The notes below the pieces were generated by a model, which saw only the letters and a program-made list of their open reading frames with translations, ran no database searches and was not told the DNA's origin. A program made the position numbers and the translations under genes. A stretch of DNA of 33,703 bases, taken from assembly GCA_030616305.1 (NCBI GenBank), contig JAUWXQ010000003.1, positions 1-33,703 on the forward strand, given 5' to 3'. This document shows, piece after piece, positions 6,843 to 14,252 of the stretch. The stretch's first letter is position 1, and every line of letters begins with the position of its first letter. The stretch is from Hadesarchaea archaeon. GTDB lineage: Archaea > Hadarchaeota > Hadarchaeia > Hadarchaeales > Hadarchaeaceae.

Positions 6843-8037
6843 ATTTAACGCTAAGCAAACCACGTACGTATTTCATGACCCGTTTCACTCCGAGTTCCTG
6901 GAGAAGCCCAGGTAGCTCAGCCGCGAGAGCGCGAATCAAACTACCATGATGGTCAAAATCGAAGTTCTCAAGCACGAGTTTCTTCACGCTATCCTTTTTC
7001 AGGATCCCGAGGGTGGTGTTCAAGTCCTCATCCGACATCATCTCGAAGACCCTCCGGGCACGGACTCCCAGCTCAAATTCCCGGCCGAACTTCTCCTTGA
7101 CCATTTGATCATAAATCCGAAGCGTCTTCTCATCGGGTTCCGCTTCTAGACCTCGTGTAGCCACTTCAGCCGCAAATTTCGCGCACGAGAGCCCGATGTA
7201 GATTCCCCCGCCTGTGAGTGGTTTGACGTGGGCAGCAGCGTCTCCAACCAACAACACTCTGTTGGTATATGGCTTGCGCGAGAACGGCTCTGGGATGAGG
7301 CCAGTACAGATTTCGAGCGTCCTCACTTTTTCAACCTTTTTGGATATCACGAGGTGTTTTTCGAGGAAGAAACGTAGCATTTGGAGCGGGTTCCCTTCAG
7401 TGGTGCCAAGGCCCACCCTACAGACATCGCCTGCTTGGACGAGCCAGCCGAAGAAGCCGGGAGCAAACGAGCGGCCCAGATAAACTTCAGCTGCGTCCGC
7501 TCGGGCTTCTGCTATGACCTCTACTTGGGCACACTTGAGATACCGCTCGGATTTTAACAGACCGGCCTTCCGAGCGACGATGGAACTCGGACCGTCTGCA
7601 CCTATCACCAAGCGTGCGTTGATCTCTCCCGTATGAGTGCCCCTAATCTTCACAATCGAGTCACGACCGATCTTTACATCGACGCACCTGTTCTTGAGAA
7701 GCAATGTAGCCCCGGCACTCGCGGCCTCCCGCGCGAGGACGCGGTCGAATTCAGCACGATTGATTACAAATGCTTCAACTTTTTCCCTGGTAAGTTCGAT
7801 TGGTTCGTTGGAAGGGGGATAAATTACGGCGCGGCGAAGCTTCCCCAGCACCCAGCTCCCTGGTTTAATCCCCAGCTCCTCGAACCCTCCCACGCCGACT
7901 ATTCCTGCACAACAAGCTGGATTTCCCACTTCACCGTGTTCCTCCACCACTACAACATCAAACCCACGCTTCGCTAGGCTCCCGCCGACGAAGCATCCCG
8001 CGGGGCCGCCACCCACTATCACAACGTCGGCACGCAC
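6841..8037 (-). CDS. Geranylgeranyl reductase family FAD-dependent oxidoreductase
   Basis: About 398 residues. An N-terminal FAD-binding Rossmann motif (VVIVGGGPAGCFVGGSLAKRG), a family motif NPACCAGIVG near residue 45, and the late FAD-binding GDAAAHVKPLTGGGIYIG place it in the digeranylgeranylglycerophospholipid/geranylgeranyl reductase family. These enzymes saturate the isoprenoid chains of archaeal membrane lipids, acting peripherally at the membrane. The window also encodes IPK, Fni and GGPP synthase, so the pathway context fits. Related family members reduce other polyprenyl groups, so the exact substrate is inferred. The ORF track starts at GTG 8052; the GTG at 8037 has a better placed GAGG site. 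Its 3' end abuts the T-run of the convergent RNA gene. Confidence 0.86.
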   Translation of the reverse strand: MRADVVIVGGGPAGCFVGGSLAKRGFDVVVVEEHGEVGNPACCAGIVGVGGFEELGIKPGSWVLGKLRRAVIYPPSNEPIELTREKVEAFVINRAEFDRVLAREAASAGATLLLKNRCVDVKIGRDSIVKIRGTHTGEINARLVIGADGPSSIVARKAGLLKSERYLKCAQVEVIAEARADAAEVYLGRSFAPGFFGWLVQAGDVCRVGLGTTEGNPLQMLRFFLEKHLVISKKVEKVRTLEICTGLIPEPFSRKPYTNRVLLVGDAAAHVKPLTGGGIYIGLSCAKFAAEVATRGLEAEPDEKTLRIYDQMVKEKFGREFELGVRARRVFEMMSDEDLNTTLGILKKDSVKKLVLENFDFDHHGSLIRALAAELPGLLQELGVKRVMKYVRGLLSVK

Positions 8038-8093
8038 TTCCACACCTCGCACCTTTTTTAGGTCACAACCAGATAACGGTAACGAGTGATTGA

Positions 8094-8639
8094 ATGTTAG
8101 ATATTGCCGGATACGTGATACTGGGCCTGTTCCTTTTAATAGCCCCAGGTTTTCTCTTCTCCCTGATCCTCTACCCCAAGCTTGAGAGCCTTGACTTCTG
8201 GGCCCGCATGGGAATGAGTTTGGCCCTAGGGGTGATGCTCGTCATCTACGTGGGATACTTCCTCGCGAGGCCCGAGCTGGCGATGCTCCAGCTGGCACCG
8301 TTCGTGGGGCTCACTGTGGGTGTGTGCGCCGTGCTTGTCGTCATCGCATACTTTAGGGGTGGGTTTGAAGTGATAATCGCGTATACGCGGGTAGTGATGG
8401 GATTCTTCAGAAAGTTTAAACCACCAAAACCTCCCCAGCCACCAATCCCGCCTCCGCCGGAACCGTCTCAAGAGGAGCGGAAGGGAGAGCCAGAAGGACT
8501 ACCCCCAGAGCAGTCTCAAGAACCGCAAAAGGAGCAACCGGAGGAGCGGGCCACGGAGCAGCCTGACGAGCAAACCCAAGAGCAACCTAAAGAGCAAGCC
8601 CCTGAGCAACCTCCTGAACAAAGGGGCGAGGTTAGTTGA
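8094..8639 (+). CDS. DUF1616-like membrane protein with Pro/Glu/Gln-rich cytosolic tail
   Basis: 181 residues. Three hydrophobic segments (about 5-28, 40-60 and 65-87) include APGFLFSLILYP followed by a charged loop and LALGVMLVIYVGYFLA, similar to the N-terminus of archaeal DUF1616 proteins. After residue 105 comes a proline run (PPKPPQPPIPPPPEP), then about 45 residues of low-complexity PEQ/KEQ units (EQPDEQTQEQPKEQ). The tail is probably disordered and faces the cytosol or the outside, depending on topology. ATG start with GAGTGA upstream. Its stop overlaps the TTG start of pth2 (TTGA), so translation is coupled, although no functional tie between a membrane protein and Pth2 is known to me. 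The DUF1616 assignment is tentative. Confidence 0.72.
   Translation: MLDIAGYVILGLFLLIAPGFLFSLILYPKLESLDFWARMGMSLALGVMLVIYVGYFLARPELAMLQLAPFVGLTVGVCAVLVVIAYFRGGFEVIIAYTRVVMGFFRKFKPPKPPQPPIPPPPEPSQEERKGEPEGLPPEQSQEPQKEQPEERATEQPDEQTQEQPKEQAPEQPPEQRGEVS
8507..8625 (+). repeat. In-frame Glu-Gln-Pro repeat tract
   Basis: Degenerate units built on gag-caa/cag-cct encode repeated EQ, EQP and EQA pairs in the tail of the membrane protein. The tract is coding low-complexity sequence, in frame, with synonymous codon variation between units. Confidence 0.6.
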
Positions 8640-8995
8640 TATTCAAATACAAACAGGTCCTCGTGGTAAGGTCAGATTTAAACATGAGCCCCGGGAAGCT
8701 CGCGGTACAGGTCGCCCACGGTTCGGTGGGTTCGGCTGAGAAAGCTAGGCGCGAACACCGGGATTGGTATACGGCGTGGCTTGGCGAGGGACAGAAAAAA
8801 GTCGTGGTGAAGGTTATGGGAGAAGACGAACTGCGCAAAATTCAAGAGCAAGCGACAGAAGCCAAGTTGCCACACGAGCTGATTCAAGACGCTGGCCTGA
8901 CCGAACTTCCCGCTGGTACTTCAACCGTGCTTGCGATAGGCCCGGCCCCAAGCGAGCAGGCGGACAAGCTCACGTGCAATCTTCCTCTGTTATAG
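8636..8995 (+). CDS. pth2: Peptidyl-tRNA hydrolase, archaeal/eukaryotic type (Pth2)
   Basis: 119 residues, typical for Pth2, which frees tRNA from peptidyl-tRNA that drops off the ribosome. Family motifs are FKYKQVLVVRSDLNMSPGKLAVQVAHGSV at the N-terminus, KKVVVKV in the middle, and LIQDAGLTELPAGTSTVLAIGP with the conserved DAG..T..G pattern near the end. The start is TTG, placed in a TTGA overlap with the stop of the upstream membrane-protein gene and preceded by GGCGAGG. No other start codon gives the conserved FKYKQ N-terminus. Downstream thiL begins within 10 bp, so the three genes form one transcript. Confidence 0.95.
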   Translation: MIFKYKQVLVVRSDLNMSPGKLAVQVAHGSVGSAEKARREHRDWYTAWLGEGQKKVVVKVMGEDELRKIQEQATEAKLPHELIQDAGLTELPAGTSTVLAIGPAPSEQADKLTCNLPLL

Positions 8996-9004
8996 GTGAG
9001 TGGG

Positions 9005-9988
9005 ATGAAGCTGAGCGACGCCGGGGAGCGCGCCTTAATAGAAATCACGCGCAGGGTGTGCAGGCGAGGTCCCAATGTCAGGATTGGTATCGGGGACGAT
9101 GCCGCTGCGATCGACATTGATGGTATGTGCTTGGTCGCGACCACGGACATGCTCGTCGCTAGGACCCACTTTCCGCCGAGCACCACGCCGAGACAGATAG
9201 GGCGCAGGGCTGTCGTGGTTAACCTGAGCGACTTGGCAGCAATGGGAGCGGAACCTCTAGGGCTAATTTTTTCGGTTGCTCTCCCGAGGAAACTCGATGT
9301 CGAATTCGTAAAACAACTTGTAAAAGGGATGGACGAGGCAGCACGCGAGTACGGCACATATGTCGTCGGTGGGGATCTGGATGAGAGCGGTGAAATCACG
9401 ATCGTGGGGGCGGCGTTCGGATTGGCCCGCAGACAGGAGCTACTGAAGCGCTCAGGCGCTAAAGACGGTGATATCGTGGCAGTGACTGGAAAGCTGGGCG
9501 CGGCTTCGGCTGGCCTCAAACTCCTGCTGGAAAAACTTCCTCTCAAGGGATATCGGGCGCTCGTCAAAGCCCAGCTCGAGCCGATCGCGCTAGTAAGGGA
9601 AGGCAGAAAGCTTGCGCGGAGCGGGGCGGTGACGGCGGCGATCGATGTGACGGATGGACTGGCGGCTAATCTCTGGCAGCTTGCGAGGGAGAGCAGAATC
9701 AAGATTATCATCGATCGGGCCAAAATCCCTGCGCATCCACTCGTCAGAAAATTTGCGATTCAGCACGGTTTCAATTTAGATGATTTCGTGCTCTTCGGGG
9801 GCGAGGATTTTGAATTGCTCTTCACTGTTAAACCGATGAGATGGGAAAAAGTTCAACTAATGCTCAAACGCATTGGCACAATGGCAACACAGATCGGGCG
9901 CGTGGCGAAAGGAAGAGGTGTTTTTGTTCAAAAGGATGGAAAAACACAAAAACTGCCTGACCGCGGCTACGAGCACTTCACCGGGTGA
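9005..9988 (+). CDS. thiL: Thiamine-monophosphate kinase
   Basis: About 327 residues. Phosphorylates thiamine monophosphate with ATP to the cofactor thiamine diphosphate. Motifs of the ThiL/PurM fold are in order: IGIGDDAAAIDI, ATTDMLVARTHF, VNLSDLAAMGAEPLG, VGGDLDESGEITIVGAAFG, AAIDVTDGLAANL and LFGGEDFELLFTV. The ORF track begins at GTG 8996; the ATG at 9005 has AGGTGA about 5 nt upstream and gives MKLSDAGERALI, a normal N-terminus. Third gene of the operon with the DUF1616-like protein and Pth2; the operon gives no further clue to function. About 90 bp with no gene follow before pheS. Confidence 0.95.
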   Translation: MKLSDAGERALIEITRRVCRRGPNVRIGIGDDAAAIDIDGMCLVATTDMLVARTHFPPSTTPRQIGRRAVVVNLSDLAAMGAEPLGLIFSVALPRKLDVEFVKQLVKGMDEAAREYGTYVVGGDLDESGEITIVGAAFGLARRQELLKRSGAKDGDIVAVTGKLGAASAGLKLLLEKLPLKGYRALVKAQLEPIALVREGRKLARSGAVTAAIDVTDGLAANLWQLARESRIKIIIDRAKIPAHPLVRKFAIQHGFNLDDFVLFGGEDFELLFTVKPMRWEKVQLMLKRIGTMATQIGRVAKGRGVFVQKDGKTQKLPDRGYEHFTG

Positions 9989-10056
9989 ATGTCCTATTTG
10001 AGACAAAGCCCTATTTAGAACGCTAGGAGCTCAGATTCGATCTTTCCTGCAGCGGA

Positions 10057-10064
10057 TTTTATAA
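10057..10064 (+). promoter_or_regulatory. TATA-like box of pheS-pheT
   Basis: TTTTATAA in the 90-bp gap after thiL. It predicts a transcript start near 10085-10090, downstream of the GTG at 10079. The real start of PheS may therefore be TTG at 10091 on an almost leaderless message. Confidence 0.45.
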
Positions 10065-10078
10065 CTCCAATTTACCTT

Positions 10079-11632
10079 GTGTTTCTGGGATTGAAGTTGG
10101 ATCTCCGCGCAATCATCGAGGGGCTGAGCTTCCAAGAGAAGAAAGTCCTCATTACGCTCCAAGAGCTCGGGGGGGGAGCGGGAGCCACAGATCTTGCTAG
10201 ACGGATCAGCCTTAACCAATCAACAGTAATGCGAGCTGCCCTCGGCCTATCAGAACGTGGACTGGTAGAAACGCAGGAGAGAAAGTTTTCAAAAGCTATC
10301 CTTCTTCTTGAGGGCCAAGAGTATGCACGCGATAGATTGCCTGAGCGACGGATGCTCGTGACATTGGCTGGCTGCGGCTCGGAATCCATCGAGGAAATAG
10401 CCGCTCGTGCGACTCTGAATGAAGAACAAAAACGTATAGCCCTCACATGGCTCAAGCGCAGAGGCTGGGCCGAATTTCTCAAGCGGGAGGGGAAGACCTT
10501 CTTGACCTTAACAAGGAGGGGCGATGCTGCCCTATCGCGAAAGACCGCCGATGAGGTGCTGATTGAGTTGCTCGCCGTTGAAGAGCGCAACGTTGACGGG
10601 CTGTCCGTGGACACGAAAGAACCACTCCGCATTTTGGTGGGACGTGGACTGGTGAAAATCGATGAAGAAACCAGACGTGAATTGGAGCTCACCCCGCTCG
10701 GAAAGCAGGTTTTAGAACAAGAGATCGAACTCGTGGAGGAGGTAAGCGAGCTAACCCATGAGCTCCTGACGAGCGGGCGGTGGCACAAGGCCAAATTTAG
10801 ACGCTACGATGTCGTTGCCCCTGGCACGCCGATTTATCCGGGGAAGGTCCACCCGCAGCAACAGGTCATAGATGAGCTTAGGGAAATATTGCTGGAGATG
10901 GGGTTCGTTGAGATAAGGGGAAAAATCGTTGAATCCGAGTTCTGGAATTTCGACGCCCTCTTTCAAGCCCAAAACCACCCCGCCCGCGAAATTCATGACA
11001 GTCTGTCCCTCTCGAGACCGGAGCAGACAAAGTTGCCCTCAACCGCGTTGGTCAGACGAGTAGCCACGGCGCACGAACGGGGCATCCCTGGGTCAACGGG
11101 CTGGGGTTACAAGTTCAACGTTGATATAAGCCGAAGACCTGTGCTGTGCTCACAGACGACTGCAGCGACCGTCCGCTACCTGGCCTCACACCCCGAGCCG
11201 CCAGCGAAGGTCTTCTGCATAGGCCGCACTTATCGTCACGAAAAAATAGACTACAAACACCTCGCCGAGTTCTACCAGGCTGAGGGCATCGTGATGGACC
11301 CGGATCTGACGTTGCGCGACATGCTCGGGTATCTGAAACAAATTGTGATAAAACTCGGCCTCCCCAAAATAAGGTTCAGGCCTGGCTACTTCCCCTACAC
11401 AGAGCCGAGTGTTGAAGCAGACGTATACTTTCCCGAAAAGCGCGAGTGGCTGGAGGTTCTTGGAGCAGGAATGTTTAGGCCGGAACTGTTAAGGCCTCTC
11501 AATATCCACCACCCCGTGCTTGCGTGGGGAATCGGGTTCTCGCGACTAGCCATGATCAGGCTCGGGATTGATGACATCCGAGACCTCTACCGGAACGATG
11601 TAGAGTGGCTCCGTAGCAGGAGGATGGTGTAA
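10079..11632 (+). CDS. pheS: Phenylalanyl-tRNA synthetase alpha subunit, archaeal type
   Basis: 517 residues as annotated. The N-terminal third consists of winged-helix DNA/tRNA-binding-like units typical of archaeal/eukaryotic PheS (LNQSTVMRAALGLSERGLVE; LTRRGDAALSRK). The class II catalytic core has motif 2 (FCIGRTYRHEKIDYKHLAEFYQ) and motif 3 (GIGFSRLAMIRLGIDDIRDL), plus HPAREIHDSLSL and FRPGYFPYTEPSVEAD. It charges tRNA-Phe as an (alpha-beta)2 enzyme with PheT, encoded 2 bp downstream. The GTG start at 10079 is the track call; TTG at 10091 is an alternative because of the TATA position. All core motifs appear intact. Confidence 0.95.
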   Translation: MFLGLKLDLRAIIEGLSFQEKKVLITLQELGGGAGATDLARRISLNQSTVMRAALGLSERGLVETQERKFSKAILLLEGQEYARDRLPERRMLVTLAGCGSESIEEIAARATLNEEQKRIALTWLKRRGWAEFLKREGKTFLTLTRRGDAALSRKTADEVLIELLAVEERNVDGLSVDTKEPLRILVGRGLVKIDEETRRELELTPLGKQVLEQEIELVEEVSELTHELLTSGRWHKAKFRRYDVVAPGTPIYPGKVHPQQQVIDELREILLEMGFVEIRGKIVESEFWNFDALFQAQNHPAREIHDSLSLSRPEQTKLPSTALVRRVATAHERGIPGSTGWGYKFNVDISRRPVLCSQTTAATVRYLASHPEPPAKVFCIGRTYRHEKIDYKHLAEFYQAEGIVMDPDLTLRDMLGYLKQIVIKLGLPKIRFRPGYFPYTEPSVEADVYFPEKREWLEVLGAGMFRPELLRPLNIHHPVLAWGIGFSRLAMIRLGIDDIRDLYRNDVEWLRSRRMV

Positions 11633-11633
11633 C

Positions 11634-13271
11634 ATGCCATCAATCACCGTCAGCTACCACGATCTCTGTAGGCTACTCGGCAAGCGAGTAGAGCAGAAGA
11701 AATTGTGCAACCACTTGTCGATGATGGGAATCGAGGCCGAGGCGGCAGGCGACGAAATCAAGTTGGAGGTCTCACATAACCGCCCGGATTTGCTAAGCCC
11801 AGAGGGAGTCGCTCGCGCGTTGAGGGGTTTCTTAGGGATAGAGGTGGGGTTGCCTAGTTATGGACTTCGTGCATCTGGTGTCACGGTTGAGGCCGATCGT
11901 AGCGTCAAGTCCATCCGCCCCTACATTGCCGCGGGCGTGGTTACCGGTGTCAGGTTAACCAACGATGTGGTCACTGCGCTCATGCAGGTCCAAGAGAAGC
12001 TGCACGCGTCTCTCTGCAGAAACCGCCAGAGGGGATCGATAGGAGTCTACGACCTCGACACCATCACGCCACCCATCCGCTACACCACCACCTTGCCTGA
12101 TGGTATTCGCTTCGTCCCCCTAGATTTCGGTCGTGAGCTGACCTCCGCCCAGATCCTCCACGAGCACCCGAAGGGAATTGAGTACGGTGCGATAATACAA
12201 AATTTACCTCGATATCCTCTGCTCATCGATTCGCGTGGTGTCGTGCTTTCGATGCCGCCGATCGTCAACAGCGAAGATACGCGTGTCACAGAGAACACGA
12301 AGGAATTTTTCATCGACGTCACAGGTCAAGAAGAGCGCGTAGTCAATCAAGTATTAACGATTTTGATGACTGGACTTGCCGAGCGTGGATTCAAACTCAA
12401 GTCGGTCGTGGTTAAATACCCAAGCAAGCGAATTCGTGCACCTGATCTTACCCCTCAGAAATGGCGCTTGAGCGCACACAACGCGAACAAAACTATAGGA
12501 CTCAAACTGATGCCTGGGGAGATCGCCAAAATCGCCAAGAAGATGCGTTACGGGGTGGCCAAAACAAGGGGCGATGTTCTGACGTTGCTTGCCCCGCCGT
12601 ACCGAACCGACATCATGCATGAGGTAGATTTGATTGAGGATATAGCGATAGGCTACGGTTACGACCGCTTGGAGCCCACGCTGCCGAAGGTCTTGACGAC
12701 TGGGAAGCGGGCCCCTATTGAGAAGATTAGCGACAAGACCAGACGGGTTCTGACGGGACTGGGATTCATGGAGGCGATGACTTATACCCTCACGAACCCA
12801 CGCGTGAGCTTCGAGCTAATGCGGAAGAAAGGTGAGGCAGCAGAGATCGCGAATCCTGTGTCGGAGGAGTACACAATAATCAGAAACTCGCTGCTTCCAT
12901 CACTCCTCTCAGCCCTGCGGGAGAACCGACGCAACCCGTTGCCCCACCGGATTTTTGAAGTCGGAGATGTCGTGGTGTTAGACGAAAAGGCGGAGACCGG
13001 GACGAGGAACGTGCGTCGTGCAGCGGCGGCGGTGATAGGTGATAACCTCGGATTTACCTATATCAAGGCCGCAGCGGAAGCCCTGCTACGGGAACTCGGC
13101 GTCGCTTGGGAAGTTCACACGGCACGGCACCCGAGCTTCTTAGATGGCCGTGCCGCCGAGCTGACGGCAGGGGACAAGCGCTTAGGGGTAGTGGGGGAGA
13201 TCCACCCAGAAGTCATCCTCGGGTTTGAACTTGAGCATCCAGTAGCAGTGTTCGAGATTGACTTAGAGTAA
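11634..13271 (+). CDS. pheT: Phenylalanyl-tRNA synthetase beta subunit, archaeal type
   Basis: 545 residues, the length expected for the short archaeal/eukaryotic beta subunit that lacks the bacterial N-terminal tRNA-binding domain. An N-terminal domain (ITVSYHDLCRLLGKRV; LEVSHNRPDLLSPEGVARALRG) is followed by the B3/B4 editing domain around residues 90-250 (SIGVYDLDTITPPIRYTT; INSEDT-type VNSEDTRVTENTKEFFIDVTG), the B5 domain (residues about 270-345, PPYRTDIMHEVDLIEDIAIGYGYD) and the catalytic-like module (residues about 355-545, FMEAMTYTLTNP; NPVSEEYTIIRNSLLPSLL). ATG start 1 bp after the pheS stop. Converges on spt4 with a 24-bp gap and no separate terminator beyond short A/T tracts. Confidence 0.95.
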   Translation: MPSITVSYHDLCRLLGKRVEQKKLCNHLSMMGIEAEAAGDEIKLEVSHNRPDLLSPEGVARALRGFLGIEVGLPSYGLRASGVTVEADRSVKSIRPYIAAGVVTGVRLTNDVVTALMQVQEKLHASLCRNRQRGSIGVYDLDTITPPIRYTTTLPDGIRFVPLDFGRELTSAQILHEHPKGIEYGAIIQNLPRYPLLIDSRGVVLSMPPIVNSEDTRVTENTKEFFIDVTGQEERVVNQVLTILMTGLAERGFKLKSVVVKYPSKRIRAPDLTPQKWRLSAHNANKTIGLKLMPGEIAKIAKKMRYGVAKTRGDVLTLLAPPYRTDIMHEVDLIEDIAIGYGYDRLEPTLPKVLTTGKRAPIEKISDKTRRVLTGLGFMEAMTYTLTNPRVSFELMRKKGEAAEIANPVSEEYTIIRNSLLPSLLSALRENRRNPLPHRIFEVGDVVVLDEKAETGTRNVRRAAAAVIGDNLGFTYIKAAAEALLRELGVAWEVHTARHPSFLDGRAAELTAGDKRLGVVGEIHPEVILGFELEHPVAVFEIDLE

Positions 13272-13295
13272 TGCCACAACACAAAATTTTACACG

Positions 13296-13481
13296 TTACC
13301 TAACTTTCAGCGCATATTTTCCAGGCTTGGTGATATTGAGACGCTTCGCGATTTCGGAGTTATCGGGTTCAAGCACCACAACGTAACCGGTCCAATCATT
13401 TGAGAGGGATGCCCCACCACAGTTCGGGCAAGTGTTTGCTTCGGTGAGGAGGTTACAATTGCGGCATGCTTTTTCCTTCAA
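13296..13481 (-). CDS. spt4: Transcription elongation factor Spt4 (RNA polymerase subunit E'')
   Basis: About 61 residues: KEKACRNCNLLTEANTCPNC at the N-terminus gives a four-Cys zinc site (CxxC...CxxC), followed by the SNDWTGYVVVLEPDNSEIAKRL core strand-helix that pairs with Spt5 NGN. The Spt4/5 complex clamps RNA polymerase for processive elongation. The ORF track starts 11 codons upstream inside rpoE'; TTG at 13481 in a TTGA overlap with the rpoE' stop gives the canonical short N-terminus and has an AAGG site. In many euryarchaea S24e and S27ae genes follow; here the strand ends in a convergent junction with pheT. Confidence 0.95.
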   Translation of the reverse strand: MKEKACRNCNLLTEANTCPNCGGASLSNDWTGYVVVLEPDNSEIAKRLNITKPGKYALKVR

Positions 13482-14032
13482 GCCTTCGCCCCCTTGCGGG
13501 CCTCCTCGATCCACTCCAGTTTACCAAGCCCTGGCTGTCGCATGGTCAAGCCTATCTTCCCGCCTTTCGTGCCGCGCTTCAGGCTCACGCTCACTATGCG
13601 GGCCCTAACCTTGTCTCCCTCCTTGAGCAAGCGCTTTGACTCCTTTCCGTAAAGGGCACCTTTTTTCTTGTCATAACCAACGAAATCGTCCATCACCTGA
13701 GAAACATGCGCGAGCCCGTCGATTGGCCCCAGACGAACGAACCCTCCAAACTCCACAATCTCAACAACTTCGCCAAGCACGACCTCATTGACCTCGGGCT
13801 TGTAGATGAGCGCCTCGAAAGTTACGTCGTGGTAGCTGGCGCCATCACCCATTATCACCCTGCCGACCCCGACCTCTTTGAGCTCAGTAATCGCTAAGAT
13901 TGTCCCAACATCTTTGTCTGTCAACCCCTGGTAATCCTTGCGGATGACGTCGATAATGACCTCGTTTGTTGGTTCGGAAAACCTATTAGGGGGCACGCGG
14001 ACTGTGTCCTCCACGGTCACTATCTTGTACAT
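13478..14032 (-). CDS. rpoE1: DNA-directed RNA polymerase subunit E' (Rpo7)
   Basis: About 184 residues. An N-terminal RNP-like domain (MYKIVTVEDTVRVPPNRF, ending DVGTILAITEL) precedes an S1 RNA-binding domain (about residues 80-165: VLGEVVEIVEFGGFVRLGPIDGLAHVSQV). With Rpo4 it forms the polymerase stalk that binds emerging RNA and helps open the promoter. The track starts at GTG 14035, but ATG at 14032 has GAGG 7 nt upstream. That ATG shares one base with the TGA stop of a short upstream frame, implying translational coupling to a gene in the hppA-rpoE' gap. Overlaps spt4 downstream by 4 nt. Confidence 0.95.
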   Translation of the reverse strand: MYKIVTVEDTVRVPPNRFSEPTNEVIIDVIRKDYQGLTDKDVGTILAITELKEVGVGRVIMGDGASYHDVTFEALIYKPEVNEVVLGEVVEIVEFGGFVRLGPIDGLAHVSQVMDDFVGYDKKKGALYGKESKRLLKEGDKVRARIVSVSLKRGTKGGKIGLTMRQPGLGKLEWIEEARKGAKA

Positions 14033-14251
14033 CACTTCACCTCAATTTTTGTAATTTTCATCATGCGGGCTATCATCTTATGTGTAACCTCCTCGCACGG
14101 CATTGGAATACCTTTCTCCTTTCCCTTCAACTCCTTATAAACACAGAAGAAACGTGCGACTCTTTTACCAGACGGACTACCTCCAAGCCCTTTACCCGGT
14201 AAAATGAGGCGGCCTTTTATCTAGCTTTATGTCTTTCTTAATATCTATCAT
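14032..14251 (-). pseudogene. Small basic ORF split by a single frameshift between hppA and rpoE'
   Basis: An ATG 1 nt after the hppA stop, with GGGGCGG upstream, opens a 19-codon frame (MIDIKKDIKLDKRPPHFTG) that ends in TAA at 14192-14194. A second frame, shifted by +1, is open from before this point to TGA at 14032-14034, which overlaps the rpoE' ATG. It reads GLGGSPSGKRVARFF ... PCEEVTHKMIARMMKI and has no good start of its own. Removing one base near TTTACCGGGTAAA would fuse both into one basic protein of about 72 residues that fills the gap with tight junctions on both sides. Sequencing error, true decay or programmed +1 shifting are all possible. I do not recognise the protein. The frames are seen; the fusion is inferred. 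Confidence 0.45.
14191..14203. repeat. Perfect palindrome TTTACCCGGTAAA
   Basis: Six bases on each side of one central C are exact complements. It coincides with the place where the two frames of the small ORF meet and contains the TAA stop. With a one-base centre it cannot form a hairpin unless it opens further; an operator-like site or chance are the alternatives. Confidence 0.4.
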
Positions 14252-14252
14252 T

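Noticed and set aside
6531-6863. Minus-strand ORF of 110 codons across the same region
   Set aside because: Ser/Phe-rich translation with no domain, no ribosome site; antisense shadow of the RNA candidate.
6589-6915. 108-codon plus-strand ORF (GTG start) over the RNA candidate
   Set aside because: It overlaps the convergent reductase gene by 75 bp, has an odd composition in place of a domain, would start before the predicted transcript start, and runs past the T-run; the pairing pattern explains the region better.
6905-6975. tRNA-like D-arm (GGTAGCTCAGCC...GAGAGC)
   Set aside because: No T-arm GTTCGAA or acceptor pairing follows, and the segment codes for the conserved reductase C-terminus on the other strand.
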